Origin: an uncultured Rhodospirillales bacterium
GTDB lineage: Bacteria; Pseudomonadota; Alphaproteobacteria; Azospirillales; Azospirillaceae
Assembly: GCA_903856295.1 (NCBI GenBank)
Contig: CAIOBP010000065.1
Location: 1-44,689 of the forward strand
Length of the DNA: 44,689 nucleotides
Direction: 5' to 3'
The position numbers and the translations under genes are program-made. Below are positions 8,333 through 16,101 of the stretch, piece by piece. The notes below the pieces were generated by a model that worked only from the letters and a program-made list of their open reading frames with translations, made no database searches and was not told the origin of the DNA. The first letter of the stretch is position 1. The number at the start of each line of letters is the position of its first letter.

Positions 8333-9399
8333 GCGGCGCGAACGATGAACAGCGGCCGTCCCTTGACCTCGGCGAACACCCGGCCGAGATAATCGCCGAT
8401 CACCCCGAGCGCCAGCAACTGGATGCCGCCCAGGAACAGGATGGTCACCAGCAGCGACTCGTAGCCGGGAATGTCGGCGCCCCAGATCAGCGTCCGCACC
8501 ACCCGGTACAGACCGTAAAAGAAGGCGAGCAGCGATACCGTCAGCCCGAGCACGCCGCCGACCCGCAGGGGGAAGGTGGAAAAGGCGGTCAGCCCGTCGA
8601 GCGACAGGCGCAGCAGTTTGAGAAAGCCCCAGCGGCTGTCCCCGGCCACCCGTTCGCCCTGGTGATAGGGGATCGAGGTCTGGCGGAAGCCGATCCAGGC
8701 GAAGATGCCCTTCATGAAGCGGGTGCGCTCGGGCATGCGGTTGATGATATCGACCACCCGCCGGTCCATCAGCCGGAAATCGCCGGCCTCGCGCGGCAGC
8801 TTGACCTCCGACATATGGTCGAACAGCCAGTAGAACACCTTGGCGGAAATCCGGTGGCCGAGGCTCTGGCCGGTACGGTGGTCGCGCACCGCGATCACGA
8901 CGTCGAAGCCCTCGCGCCATTTTTCCAGCAATTCGGCGAGCAGTTCGGGCGGATGCTGAAGGTCGGCGTCCATCGGCACCACGGCGTCGCCCTCGGCGTA
9001 AGCCAGACCGGCCGACAGCGCCAGCTCCTTGCCGAAATTGCGCGACAGCTCGACCACCCGCACCCGGGGCTCGCGGGTGCGCACCGCCAGCAACCGCGTC
9101 AGGGTGTCGTCGCGGCTGCCATCGTTGACGCACACCACCTCCCAGGCGATTCCCAAGCCGTCGAGCACCGGAATCAGCCGCTCGAACAGCGCCTCGACGC
9201 CGGCCCCCTCATTGAAGAACGGGATCACCACCGACAGCATCGGTCCGGGCGTCTCACGCCGCGACGCGGTGGCAGGCCCTGGGGAAGCCGTGAAAAACGG
9301 CCGGTGGGAAACAGGAAAAGGCATGCTCACGTCATCCGGTGAAGGCACCTCCCGCCACCGGACGAACCCGGACGGCGACGGTGCCGCTTGATCGTTCAT
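8272..9399 (-). CDS. Family 2 glycosyltransferase, GtrB/DPM1-like
   Basis: 375 residues from ATG 9399. The catalytic domain runs from about residue 55 (LSVVIPFFNEG…VVCVNDGSRDDTL) with the metal-binding DAD at 144-146 (PMDADLQHPPE), followed by the GtrB/ArnC/DPM1-like segment EAGDFRLMDRRVVD…RFMKGIFAWIGF. Two C-terminal membrane helices (about 255-280 and 290-320) anchor it in the inner membrane. Relatives move a sugar from UDP- or GDP-sugar onto undecaprenyl phosphate, which a GT-C enzyme then uses. The N-terminal ~50 residues are low-complexity and outside the family, so the true start may be ATG 9324 or 9240; none has a good Shine-Dalgarno. It is convergent with, and overlaps by 61 nt, the polytopic membrane protein. 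Confidence 0.85.
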   Translation of the reverse strand: MNDQAAPSPSGFVRWREVPSPDDVSMPFPVSHRPFFTASPGPATASRRETPGPMLSVVIPFFNEGAGVEALFERLIPVLDGLGIAWEVVCVNDGSRDDTLTRLLAVRTREPRVRVVELSRNFGKELALSAGLAYAEGDAVVPMDADLQHPPELLAELLEKWREGFDVVIAVRDHRTGQSLGHRISAKVFYWLFDHMSEVKLPREAGDFRLMDRRVVDIINRMPERTRFMKGIFAWIGFRQTSIPYHQGERVAGDSRWGFLKLLRLSLDGLTAFSTFPLRVGGVLGLTVSLLAFFYGLYRVVRTLIWGADIPGYESLLVTILFLGGIQLLALGVIGDYLGRVFAEVKGRPLFIVRAAYGWGEEPASRTRAGSPEEP

Positions 9400-9511
9400 G
9401 TACAACACGCCCGCTCATCGGGCAACACCCGCCGTTAACGGTTGCAAGCCGGCGAGGCGCGCGGTAACGACTCGGTCCGCCCCCCGCAACCACAGTCCGC
9501 GCCCCGCCATC

Positions 9512-10159
9512 ATGATCATGTCCCCCATCGCCCCGCCGGACCTCGAGCGGATTCTCGCGGCCTTCGCCGACCGGCTGGCCGGCACGCCGCGAGCGGCGGC
9601 GGCCTTCGCGCGCATCGCCGCCACTTGGCCGGTGGCGCCGGGAACGGTCGACACCCCGGCCCAACGCGCCGACGCCATGCGCCTCGCCCGCGCCTTCGGC
9701 ATCGGCACCCTCGACGAGGAGCCCCAGCGGGCGTTCAGCTGGGACGGCAAGGTCATCCGCTGGCGCACCGAGGCTTCGGTCACCGTTCACGAGGTGGCGC
9801 ACTGGCTGCTCTGCGCCCCCGAGCGGCGCCACCTGCCCGATTTCGGTCTCGGCGCCGGTCCGGAAACCGGCTTGAGGGAGATCGCCGACGCCGCCCTCGC
9901 CGTCGGCCCCGAAGAGCGCGAGCATGAGGAGGTACTGACCTCGCTGCTGGGCATTCTCTGGGAGGCCGAACTCGGCCAGCCCGCGATTCTGGCTTTCCTC
10001 GAGCAGAACTGGCTGGAAGGCCCGGAGCGGCCGTCGACGGTGACGTTCTTCGTCGACCGGCTGGAGGAACTGCGCCGGCGCGGCCTGGTCGACGGCGGGG
10101 GGCGCCCGGTCCAGCCCGCCGAAATCCCCGCCCCCGCCTCTTTGACGGCCGCCGCGTGA
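9512..10159 (+). CDS. Small HEXXH-motif protein, EpmC-like in its core
   Basis: 215 residues from ATG 9512 (ATG 9518 is an alternative). The core reads VHEVAHWLLC with His93, Glu94 and His97, then APERRHLPDFG. This arrangement (HExAHW, about six residues, a double Arg, then DFG) is what I recall from EpmC/YfcM, the EF-P lysine hydroxylase, whose HEXXH-type site binds metal. The rest shows no family I recognise, and the protein could equally be an unrelated metal-dependent hydrolase. There is no signal peptide, so it should be cytoplasmic. It is transcribed away from the glycosyltransferase gene across about 110 nt and precedes the large oxidoreductase by 84 nt. No EF-P, EpmA or EpmB gene is in the window. 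Confidence 0.6.
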   Translation: MIMSPIAPPDLERILAAFADRLAGTPRAAAAFARIAATWPVAPGTVDTPAQRADAMRLARAFGIGTLDEEPQRAFSWDGKVIRWRTEASVTVHEVAHWLLCAPERRHLPDFGLGAGPETGLREIADAALAVGPEEREHEEVLTSLLGILWEAELGQPAILAFLEQNWLEGPERPSTVTFFVDRLEELRRRGLVDGGGRPVQPAEIPAPASLTAAA

Positions 10160-10243
10160 ACACGGACTACAATCACCCGTCGACGCCCCCCCGTATGACC
10201 GTGCTATGACAGCGCGCGCCCACTGTCTGTTACGGATACGGTG

Positions 10244-13200
10244 ATGTCACTTACCCTCGGCTTCGATCTCGTCTTCGGCGATCTTTACGATCCCGCCGGC
10301 CTCGCCCGTGTCGACAACGCCTTTGTCGGACACCTCTCATCCGTGGACCCCGCGCTGGCGGGACGGCTGCTGGCGGCGCGCTGTTTTCCCGACGGCCTCG
10401 ACGCCAAGGCCGAGAGCGGGCTGCTGCTCGACCTCGCGCCCCATCTCGAGGATTTCATCGGCCTGCTGTTCGGCATCGGCGAGGAGATCTCGGCGCTGTC
10501 CCGGCGCTATCACGATCTGGCGCCGCTCTACACCTGCAAGCGCCTGTTTGTGCAGCGTCGCGCCGCCAAGGCGCTCAAGCCCGATCAGGCGGCGCTGCTC
10601 GACGGCGATAGCCTGACCGCCGCCCTCGCCCCCCTGATCGGCGACACGTTCAACGAACTCGACTTCGCCCGTCAGGTGACCGCCTGGAGCGCCGATGAAA
10701 CCGCCAACGCCGAGCCCCTGGCCCTCGCCGAGCGCTATGCCGCCTGGGCGCTGCACAGCCCCTCGGGGCGGGCGCGCCACGGAAAGGGCATCCTCTTCCA
10801 GCAGCCGGCCAAGACCGACCCCGCGCGTCTGGTGCCGGTGGAAACGGTCGAGGTCAACGGCGCGCCGGCCATGCGCCTGCCCGATCACGATCAGCGCCTG
10901 CGCGACGGCTTCGACCTCACCGATCACGGCACCGATCTCGCCGGCGCCCTCGATCAGGCCAACTACTGCATCTGGTGCCATCATCAGGGCAAGGACAGCT
11001 GCTCCAAGGGCCTGACCGATCGCAAGACCGGCGCCTTCCAGAAAAGCCCCTTCGGCGTGCCGCTCAACGGCTGCCCGCTCGAAGAGAAGATTTCCGAGAT
11101 GCATTCGGCGATGGTCGCGGGGCAACCGCTGGGCGCCCTGGCCATCGCGGTGATCGACAATCCGCTGGTGGCCGGCACCGGTCACCGCATCTGCAATGAC
11201 TGCATGAAGGCGTGCATCTTCCAGAAGCAGAAGCCGGTCGACATTCCCCAGGCCGAGAGCCGCAATCTCAAGGAAGTGCTGCACCTGCCCTGGGGCTTCG
11301 AGATTTACGGCCTGCTGACCCGGTGGAATCCGCTCAACCTGCGCCGTCCGGTGGCGCGGCCGCTGTCCGGCTACAAGGTGCTGGTGGTCGGGCTGGGACC
11401 GGCGGGCTACACCCTGTCGCACTACCTGCTCAACGAAGGACACACCGTCGTCGGCATCGACGGCCTGAAGATCGAGCCGCTGCCCGCCAATCTTTCGGGC
11501 GTGCTGCCCTCGGGCGAGCGGGTGCCGTTCAGTCCGATCCGCCGGATCGAAAACCTGTACGACCGCCTCGACGAGCGGGTGATGGCCGGATTCGGCGGCG
11601 TTGCCGAGTACGGCATCACCGTGCGCTGGAACAAGAATTTCCTCAAGATCATCCGTCTGCTGCTGGAGCGGCGGGCAAGCATGTCGATCATCGGCGGCGT
11701 GCGCTTCGGCGGCACCCTGACCGTCGAGGAGGCCTTCGCCGCCGGCTTCGACCACATCGCGCTGTGCGCCGGGGCCGGCCGGCCGACCGTGATTCCCATG
11801 AAGAACGGGTTGGCGCGCGGCGTCCGCCAGGCGTCGGACTTCCTGATGGCGCTTCAGCTCACCGGCGCCGCCAAGGCCGAGTCCCTGGCCAACCTCACGG
11901 TGCGCCTGCCGATCGTGGTGATCGGCGGCGGCCTGACCGCCATCGACACCGCCACCGAGTCGCTGGCCTATTATCCGGTGCAGGTGGAAAAGTTCCTCAG
12001 CCGCTATGAGATTCTGGTCGCCGGCTTGGGCGAGGACGCCGTGCACGCCCGCTGGAGCGCCGAGGATCGCACGGTCGCCGGGGAGTTCCTCGGCCACGCC
12101 CGCGCCATCCGCGCCGAGCGCGCCGCCGCCGCCGCCGAGCAACGCGCCCCCCGGATCCGGGTGCTGCTCGACAGCTGGGGCGGCTCGACCGTCGCCTATC
12201 GCCGCCGCCTGACCGACTCCCCCAGCTATACCCTCAATCACGAGGAGGTGGCGCTGGCCATGGAGGAGGGCATCCGCTTCCTCGAGATGGCGACGCCGAC
12301 CGAAGTGGTCAAAGACGCTTATGGCCATGCCGAGGCGCTGCGGCTCAAGACCGGCGACGGCCGCGAGATCACCCTGCCCGCGCGCACCGTGCTGGTCGCG
12401 GCCGGCACCCAGCCCAACACCGTGCTGGCCCGCGAAACCCCCGGCCTGCTTGAACTCGACGGCAAGTATTATCGGGCGCTCGACGAAAACGGCAACCACA
12501 TCCGCCCCGATGCGTCGCCGAAGCCGTCCAAGGTCGCGGTGCTGACCTCCGAGACCAGCGATGGCCGCTGCGTCTCGTTCTTCGGCGATCTGCATCCGTC
12601 CTTCGCCGGCAATGTGGTGCGGGCGATGGCCGGCGCCCGCAAGGGCTTCCCGGTGGTTTGCCGCACCCTGGCCCGGCGCGAGCCCTCGCCGGTTCCCCCG
12701 ATGGATCTGGTCGCCAGCCTCAACCGCGAACTCCGGCCGGTGGTTCACGAGATCAACCGCCTGACCCCGACCATCGTCGAGGTGGTGGTGCGGGCGCCGC
12801 GCGCCGCCGCCGCCTTTCAGCCCGGTCAGTTCTACCGCCTGCAAAACTTCGAGTCCCTGGCCATCCGGCTCGACGGACCGGTGTACGAAGCCACCACCCT
12901 GGCCATGGAAGGGCTGGCGCTCACCGGCGCCTGGGTCGACAAGGAAAAGGGCCTGCTGTCGACCATCGTGCTCGAAATGGGCGGGTCCTCCAACCTGTGC
13001 GCGCTGCTGAAACAGGGCGAGCCGGTGGTGCTGATGGGACCGACCGGCACGCCGACCGAGATTCCCGAGGGCGAAACCGTCTGTCTGGTCGGCGGCGGCC
13101 TGGGCAACGCCGTGCTGTTCTCCATCGGTCAGGCGATGCGGGCCAAAGGGTGCCGGGTGATTTACTTCGCCGGCTACAAGAGCTTGATCGACCGGTTCAA

Positions 13201-13726
13201 GGTCGCCCAGATCGAGGCCGCCGCGGATCTGGTGGTCTGGTGCTGCGATGAGGCGCCCGGCTTCGTCCCCGGCCGCCCCGGCGACCGCAGCTTTGTCGGC
13301 AACATGGTTCAGGCGGTGCATGCCTACGCCAGCGGCGCCCTGGGCGAGACGACGATTCCGCTCGATGCCGTCGACCGGATCATCGTCATCGGCTCCGACC
13401 GCATGATGGCGGCGGTCGGCGAGGCCCGGCACACCGTGCTGCGGCCGTTCCTCGATCCCGACCACGAGGCGATCGGCTCGATCAACTCGCCGATGCAGTG
13501 CATGATGAAGGAAATCTGCGCCCAGTGCCTGCAAATCCACCGGGATCCGCTCAACGGTGAAGAAACGGTGGTTTTCACCTGTCAGAATCAGGATCAGCCG
13601 CTGGATGTGGTCGACTTCCGCAACCTTCGCGAACGGTTGGGCCAGAACAGCACCCATGAGAGGCTAAGCGCCCTGTGGATCGAACATTGTTTGACGCGAT
13701 TGTCGGTCAAGCGCGTGGCGGTGTAG
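10244..13726 (+). CDS. Fused FAD/Fe-S NAD(P)H oxidoreductase (NfnB-NfnA-like)
   Basis: 1160 residues. Residues 1-235 are an N-terminal region I do not recognise. A GltD/NfnB-type cluster domain follows, with C242, C245, C253 and C277 (GCPLEEKI) and C317, C320 and C324 (HRICNDCMKAC). Next comes a two-dinucleotide-fold flavoprotein module (VVGLGPAGYTLSHYL at ~381; VIGGGLTAID at ~559; VAAGTQPNT at ~718). The C-terminal part resembles PyrK/NfnA ferredoxin-NAD(P) reductases: FQPGQFYRLQ at ~858, LVGGGLGNA at ~948, and a C1086/C1092/C1095/C1113 set fitting a [2Fe-2S] site. In NfnAB these modules are separate subunits of an electron-bifurcating transhydrogenase. Here they are one chain. The electron acceptor is unknown. 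GTG 10241 is an alternative start. It appears monocistronic. Confidence 0.8.
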   Translation: MSLTLGFDLVFGDLYDPAGLARVDNAFVGHLSSVDPALAGRLLAARCFPDGLDAKAESGLLLDLAPHLEDFIGLLFGIGEEISALSRRYHDLAPLYTCKRLFVQRRAAKALKPDQAALLDGDSLTAALAPLIGDTFNELDFARQVTAWSADETANAEPLALAERYAAWALHSPSGRARHGKGILFQQPAKTDPARLVPVETVEVNGAPAMRLPDHDQRLRDGFDLTDHGTDLAGALDQANYCIWCHHQGKDSCSKGLTDRKTGAFQKSPFGVPLNGCPLEEKISEMHSAMVAGQPLGALAIAVIDNPLVAGTGHRICNDCMKACIFQKQKPVDIPQAESRNLKEVLHLPWGFEIYGLLTRWNPLNLRRPVARPLSGYKVLVVGLGPAGYTLSHYLLNEGHTVVGIDGLKIEPLPANLSGVLPSGERVPFSPIRRIENLYDRLDERVMAGFGGVAEYGITVRWNKNFLKIIRLLLERRASMSIIGGVRFGGTLTVEEAFAAGFDHIALCAGAGRPTVIPMKNGLARGVRQASDFLMALQLTGAAKAESLANLTVRLPIVVIGGGLTAIDTATESLAYYPVQVEKFLSRYEILVAGLGEDAVHARWSAEDRTVAGEFLGHARAIRAERAAAAAEQRAPRIRVLLDSWGGSTVAYRRRLTDSPSYTLNHEEVALAMEEGIRFLEMATPTEVVKDAYGHAEALRLKTGDGREITLPARTVLVAAGTQPNTVLARETPGLLELDGKYYRALDENGNHIRPDASPKPSKVAVLTSETSDGRCVSFFGDLHPSFAGNVVRAMAGARKGFPVVCRTLARREPSPVPPMDLVASLNRELRPVVHEINRLTPTIVEVVVRAPRAAAAFQPGQFYRLQNFESLAIRLDGPVYEATTLAMEGLALTGAWVDKEKGLLSTIVLEMGGSSNLCALLKQGEPVVLMGPTGTPTEIPEGETVCLVGGGLGNAVLFSIGQAMRAKGCRVIYFAGYKSLIDRFKVAQIEAAADLVVWCCDEAPGFVPGRPGDRSFVGNMVQAVHAYASGALGETTIPLDAVDRIIVIGSDRMMAAVGEARHTVLRPFLDPDHEAIGSINSPMQCMMKEICAQCLQIHRDPLNGEETVVFTCQNQDQPLDVVDFRNLRERLGQNSTHERLSALWIEHCLTRLSVKRVAV

Positions 13727-13822
13727 GGAAAAAGCCGGATAAACCGACGCATTGGGCTTGACTCCGGAGTATGGTTCGCGGCACCTGAAAGGGTCCCGCG
13801 ACCGGCACCGGAGTTCGCCGCG

Positions 13823-15016
13823 TTGACTTATGATCCAACCACCTATACCCAGACTCAAGAGATCGGCTTCTTCGAGCGGGTCGGCGCATCGCTGATCGGG
13901 ATTCCGCTGGGAATCCTGCTGATTTTCTTCCCGATCGCCCTGCTGTGGTGGAACGAGGGGCACAACGTCGAGACCCAGCAGGCCATCGACATGGCGGTGG
14001 CCCGGGTGATCTCCGTGCCGCCGGCATCGCTTTCGCCCGCCAACGAAGGCAAACTGGTCCATGTGGTCGGAACGGCCACCGCGTCCGGCGTCTCCGATGG
14101 CCCGATGGGCGTCGCCCTTCCCGGCTTGCTGGTGGCCGAACGCCGGGTCGAGATGTACCAATGGCGCGAAAACAAGAGCCGGGACACCAAGGACAATTGG
14201 GGCGGCAGCCAGACCGTCACCACCTCGTATAATTACGAGAAGGTCTGGAGTTCGACCGGCTATAATTCCCGCAGTTTCAAGATACCCCAGGGGCACGTCA
14301 ATCCGCCGATGCTGCTGGCCTCGGCCTTTATCGCCGCCGACGACGCCAAGCTCGGAGCCTTCCGGCTCGGGCCGAACACCCTGGCCGCCCTGACCCGCAC
14401 CTCCCTGCTGCGCGACGGCGACTCGCTGGCCTTCGAGTTCGGTGACGACTGGCTGCCCGATGGCTTCCAGGGGGTCCGCCCCGAACGCACCCCGTCCGGC
14501 TACCGCTTCGACGCCAACGGTGTGCTCTATCGCGGCGACAATCCCAAGAGTCCGGCGATCGGCGATATCCGCGTTTCATATGTCGGTGTTCCGGCCGGCA
14601 AGCTGCTGAGCGTGGTGGCCAAGCAGAGCGGTGAGGGCTTCACCGACTATCCGGTGACCCGCGGCTACACGGTGCAACTGGCCACGGTCGGCGAGCGCAG
14701 CGCCCAGGCGATGCTCGACGATCAGGCGGCGCGCGAATCGACTCTGATCTGGCTGATGCGCTTCCTGGGCATTTTCCTGATCTGGCTCGGCTTCTTGCTG
14801 CTGCTCGGGCCGCTCTCGGCGCTGGTCAGCGTCGTGCCCGTCCTGGCCACTCTCATGGAGGGGTTGACCGCCGCCGCCGCCTTCCTGCTCGCCATCGTGC
14901 TCGGAATGATCACCATCGCGCTGGCTTGGCTGTGGGTGCATCCGGTGACCTCGATCATCATGATCGTGGTGGCGCTGGCCATCGGGGCCGGCTTTCTCTA
15001 TTTGCGAAGGGCTTGA
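13823..15016 (+). CDS. TMEM43-family membrane protein
   Basis: 397 residues. An N-terminal helix (about 25-45, IGIPLGILLIFFPIALLWWN) is followed by a large soluble region (about 50-300) and three closely spaced C-terminal helices (about 305-395). This layout and the starting block FFERVGASLIGIPLG…LLWWNEGHNV fit the TMEM43/LUMA family (DUF1625), known from the eukaryotic inner nuclear membrane and from scattered bacteria, where its role is unknown. TTG 13823 is taken as the start because it puts the helix near the N-terminus, has GGAG about 10 nt upstream, and no ATG precedes the domain. The next small gene follows by 7 nt, suggesting an operon. The soluble part probably faces the periplasm. 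Confidence 0.8.
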   Translation: MTYDPTTYTQTQEIGFFERVGASLIGIPLGILLIFFPIALLWWNEGHNVETQQAIDMAVARVISVPPASLSPANEGKLVHVVGTATASGVSDGPMGVALPGLLVAERRVEMYQWRENKSRDTKDNWGGSQTVTTSYNYEKVWSSTGYNSRSFKIPQGHVNPPMLLASAFIAADDAKLGAFRLGPNTLAALTRTSLLRDGDSLAFEFGDDWLPDGFQGVRPERTPSGYRFDANGVLYRGDNPKSPAIGDIRVSYVGVPAGKLLSVVAKQSGEGFTDYPVTRGYTVQLATVGERSAQAMLDDQAARESTLIWLMRFLGIFLIWLGFLLLLGPLSALVSVVPVLATLMEGLTAAAAFLLAIVLGMITIALAWLWVHPVTSIIMIVVALAIGAGFLYLRRA

Positions 15017-15023
15017 GGCGCCG

Positions 15024-15458
15024 ATGCCCAGCCACCTGCCCGCCCTGTCCCGGTTTCGCCGTCTCGCGCTGACAGTCTGGCTGCTGCTCGGACTCGCGCT
15101 GTCGCCGCTGTCCGCCCTTCCGCCCGCGGCCTATGCCGCCGACTCCACCACCGCCACGAAATCCCAGCCGTCGGTCGATCGGGGCATGGTGCTGTTCGGC
15201 TGCATGGCCGGCATTGCCGTCGGCGCGGTTTCCCTGGTGCTGCCGCCGGTCTCGACCTGGGTGGTCGCCGGCGTCTGGTGGGGCGGGTTCGGGACCATGG
15301 TCGTGCGCGCCGGCTTCGGCTGCGCCTATGGCGGGCTGGGCGGTGCCGTCGCCTCCTCCGCTCGTTCCTTCGTGCGCTGGGTCGAAGCCGGCTGGCGCTC
15401 CTGGAAGGGCCGCCCGGACCCCCGGCCATTACCAATCGAAAACCCCGGCGGCAGCTAA
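15024..15458 (+). CDS. Small exported or membrane-associated hypothetical protein
   Basis: 144 residues, no recognised family. A signal peptide or anchor covers about 1-38 (LALTVWLLLGLALSPLSALP then PAAYAAD). Two Gly/Ala-rich hydrophobic stretches follow (about 53-80 and 85-110), suggesting a helical hairpin in the membrane. The C-terminal 30 residues are basic and Pro-rich. ATG 15024 follows the TMEM43-like stop by 7 nt, with GAGG inside the upstream stop region as ribosome-binding site, so the pair is probably cotranscribed. The stop is followed at once by the full-length dispersed stem-loop repeat. Confidence 0.65.
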   Translation: MPSHLPALSRFRRLALTVWLLLGLALSPLSALPPAAYAADSTTATKSQPSVDRGMVLFGCMAGIAVGAVSLVLPPVSTWVVAGVWWGGFGTMVVRAGFGCAYGGLGGAVASSARSFVRWVEAGWRSWKGRPDPRPLPIENPGGS

Positions 15459-15464
15459 GTCAAC

Positions 15465-15577
15465 GGGGTCTGGGGCCCAAGGCCCCAGCGGGGCTCCAAA
15501 AGGGGCAAGGCCCCTTGGTCGCCGAAGGCCAGGGCTCCGCCCTGGACCCGCCAAAGGCCGGGGGCCTTTGGAAACCA
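15465..15577 (+). repeat. Dispersed repeat with four consecutive stem-loops, longest copy
   Basis: Four perfect palindromes follow one another. CTGGGGCC/GGCCCCAG lies at 15470-15488 (loop caa). AAGGGGC/GCCCCTT lies at 15500-15516. CCAGGGC/GCCCTGG lies at 15529-15545 (loop tcc). CCAAAGGCC/GGCCTTTGG lies at 15551-15571 (loop ggg). No coding content is apparent. The last stem and its flanks match the copies at both window ends, and partial matches lie after gatA, in the 3' end of fmt and downstream of era. It sits between convergent small genes and could stop transcription from both sides. Confidence 0.9.
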
Positions 15578-15584
15578 TCATATG

Positions 15585-15785
15585 TCAGCGGACGCTGCGC
15601 TTACCGTGATCATTGGCGAGCAGGACCGCCGCCTGCTCCGCCTGTCCGACATGCTTGAACACCCGGCGATCAAGCGCGCGGAAAGCACCATCCGCGGCGA
15701 AAAACATGAAACCGCCCGGCTCAGCCACGACGATCCCCGCCGAACGGCCAAGCACCTCGATAGCGAACGCCTGCGTTGAGGACAT
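15585..15785 (-). CDS. Small conserved-looking hypothetical protein (66 aa)
   Basis: 66 residues from ATG 15785, which has AGAGGA about 9 nt upstream. The sequence is compact, with alternating hydrophobic residues: FAIEVLGRSAGIVV, then GGFMFFAADGAF, ALDRRVF and a terminal amphipathic helix (QAEQAAVLLAN). It resembles small alphaproteobacterial hypotheticals with a G-F-x-F-[FY]-A-A-D segment, from memory and without a search. The reverse-strand frame over the same bases lacks such a pattern. It ends 8 nt from the dispersed repeat. No function can be assigned. Confidence 0.5.
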   Translation of the reverse strand: MSSTQAFAIEVLGRSAGIVVAEPGGFMFFAADGAFRALDRRVFKHVGQAEQAAVLLANDHGKRSVR

Positions 15786-16101
15786 TCCTGTTCTTCCTCT
15801 GATCACCGGGCGCCAAGCGCGGCGCATCTCCCGAACCGCCGATGTTTTTCCCGGCTTTTCGGAGTGAATTCTCATCATGCCAACGACACTTGTCAACCGC
15901 CGCCGACGCCCCGGCATGCGACCTGGGGTCGCCGTCACTGAGCCGCGTTAGGTGCACCGCACAAAAGAGCGGCCTGCGATGTGAGCGGCTCCGACATCGT
16001 CAACCCCGTTGATGTGGCGACGCGCTGGCCCTATGACAAGGGCGGGCGTCGCCTTGGCGGCGCCCGCAGACCACTATTCCAACACGGGGCCGTAACCAGC
16101 C
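15786..16101. other. Gene-poor stretch upstream of gatA with one strong hairpin
   Basis: About 316 nt without a supportable gene. It holds the putative leader of the 66-residue gene (reading left) and of gatA (reading right). A long stem with 12-nt arms (GCGGGCGTCGCC paired with GGCGGCGCCCGC, one G-U pair, very short loop) lies at 16042-16067. It lacks a T-run, so it could be the remains of a terminator or an mRNA leader structure. No gatC-like frame is present, although gatC usually precedes gatA. Confidence 0.5.
16042..16067 (+). other. GC-rich hairpin in the gatA leader
   Basis: Twelve-nt arms pair with a single G-U wobble and a loop of two unpaired bases; in practice the inner pairs would open. 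It ends 34 nt before the gatA ATG. There is no following T-tract, so an intrinsic terminator is doubtful. It may influence gatA message stability. Confidence 0.5.

Noticed and set aside
6506-9133. Long minus-strand frame opposite nadC and the membrane protein
   Set aside because: The plus-strand genes have real motifs and helices; this frame is Arg/Gly/Gln-rich without domains and runs out of frame through the glycosyltransferase gene.
10337-13657. 1106-codon minus-strand frame opposite the oxidoreductase
   Set aside because: It is a shadow of the NfnB-NfnA-like gene, with no motifs and biased composition.
13758-13777. TTGACTCCGGAGT resembling a MerR-family metal-responsive promoter before the TMEM43-like gene
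   Set aside because: Only one half of the expected dyad is present, and no -10 hexamer stands at the 19-nt spacing; no MerR gene is nearby.
15465-15577. CRISPR-like array
   Set aside because: The hairpins differ in sequence, have no spacers of constant length and no cas genes are present; it is a palindromic dispersed repeat.
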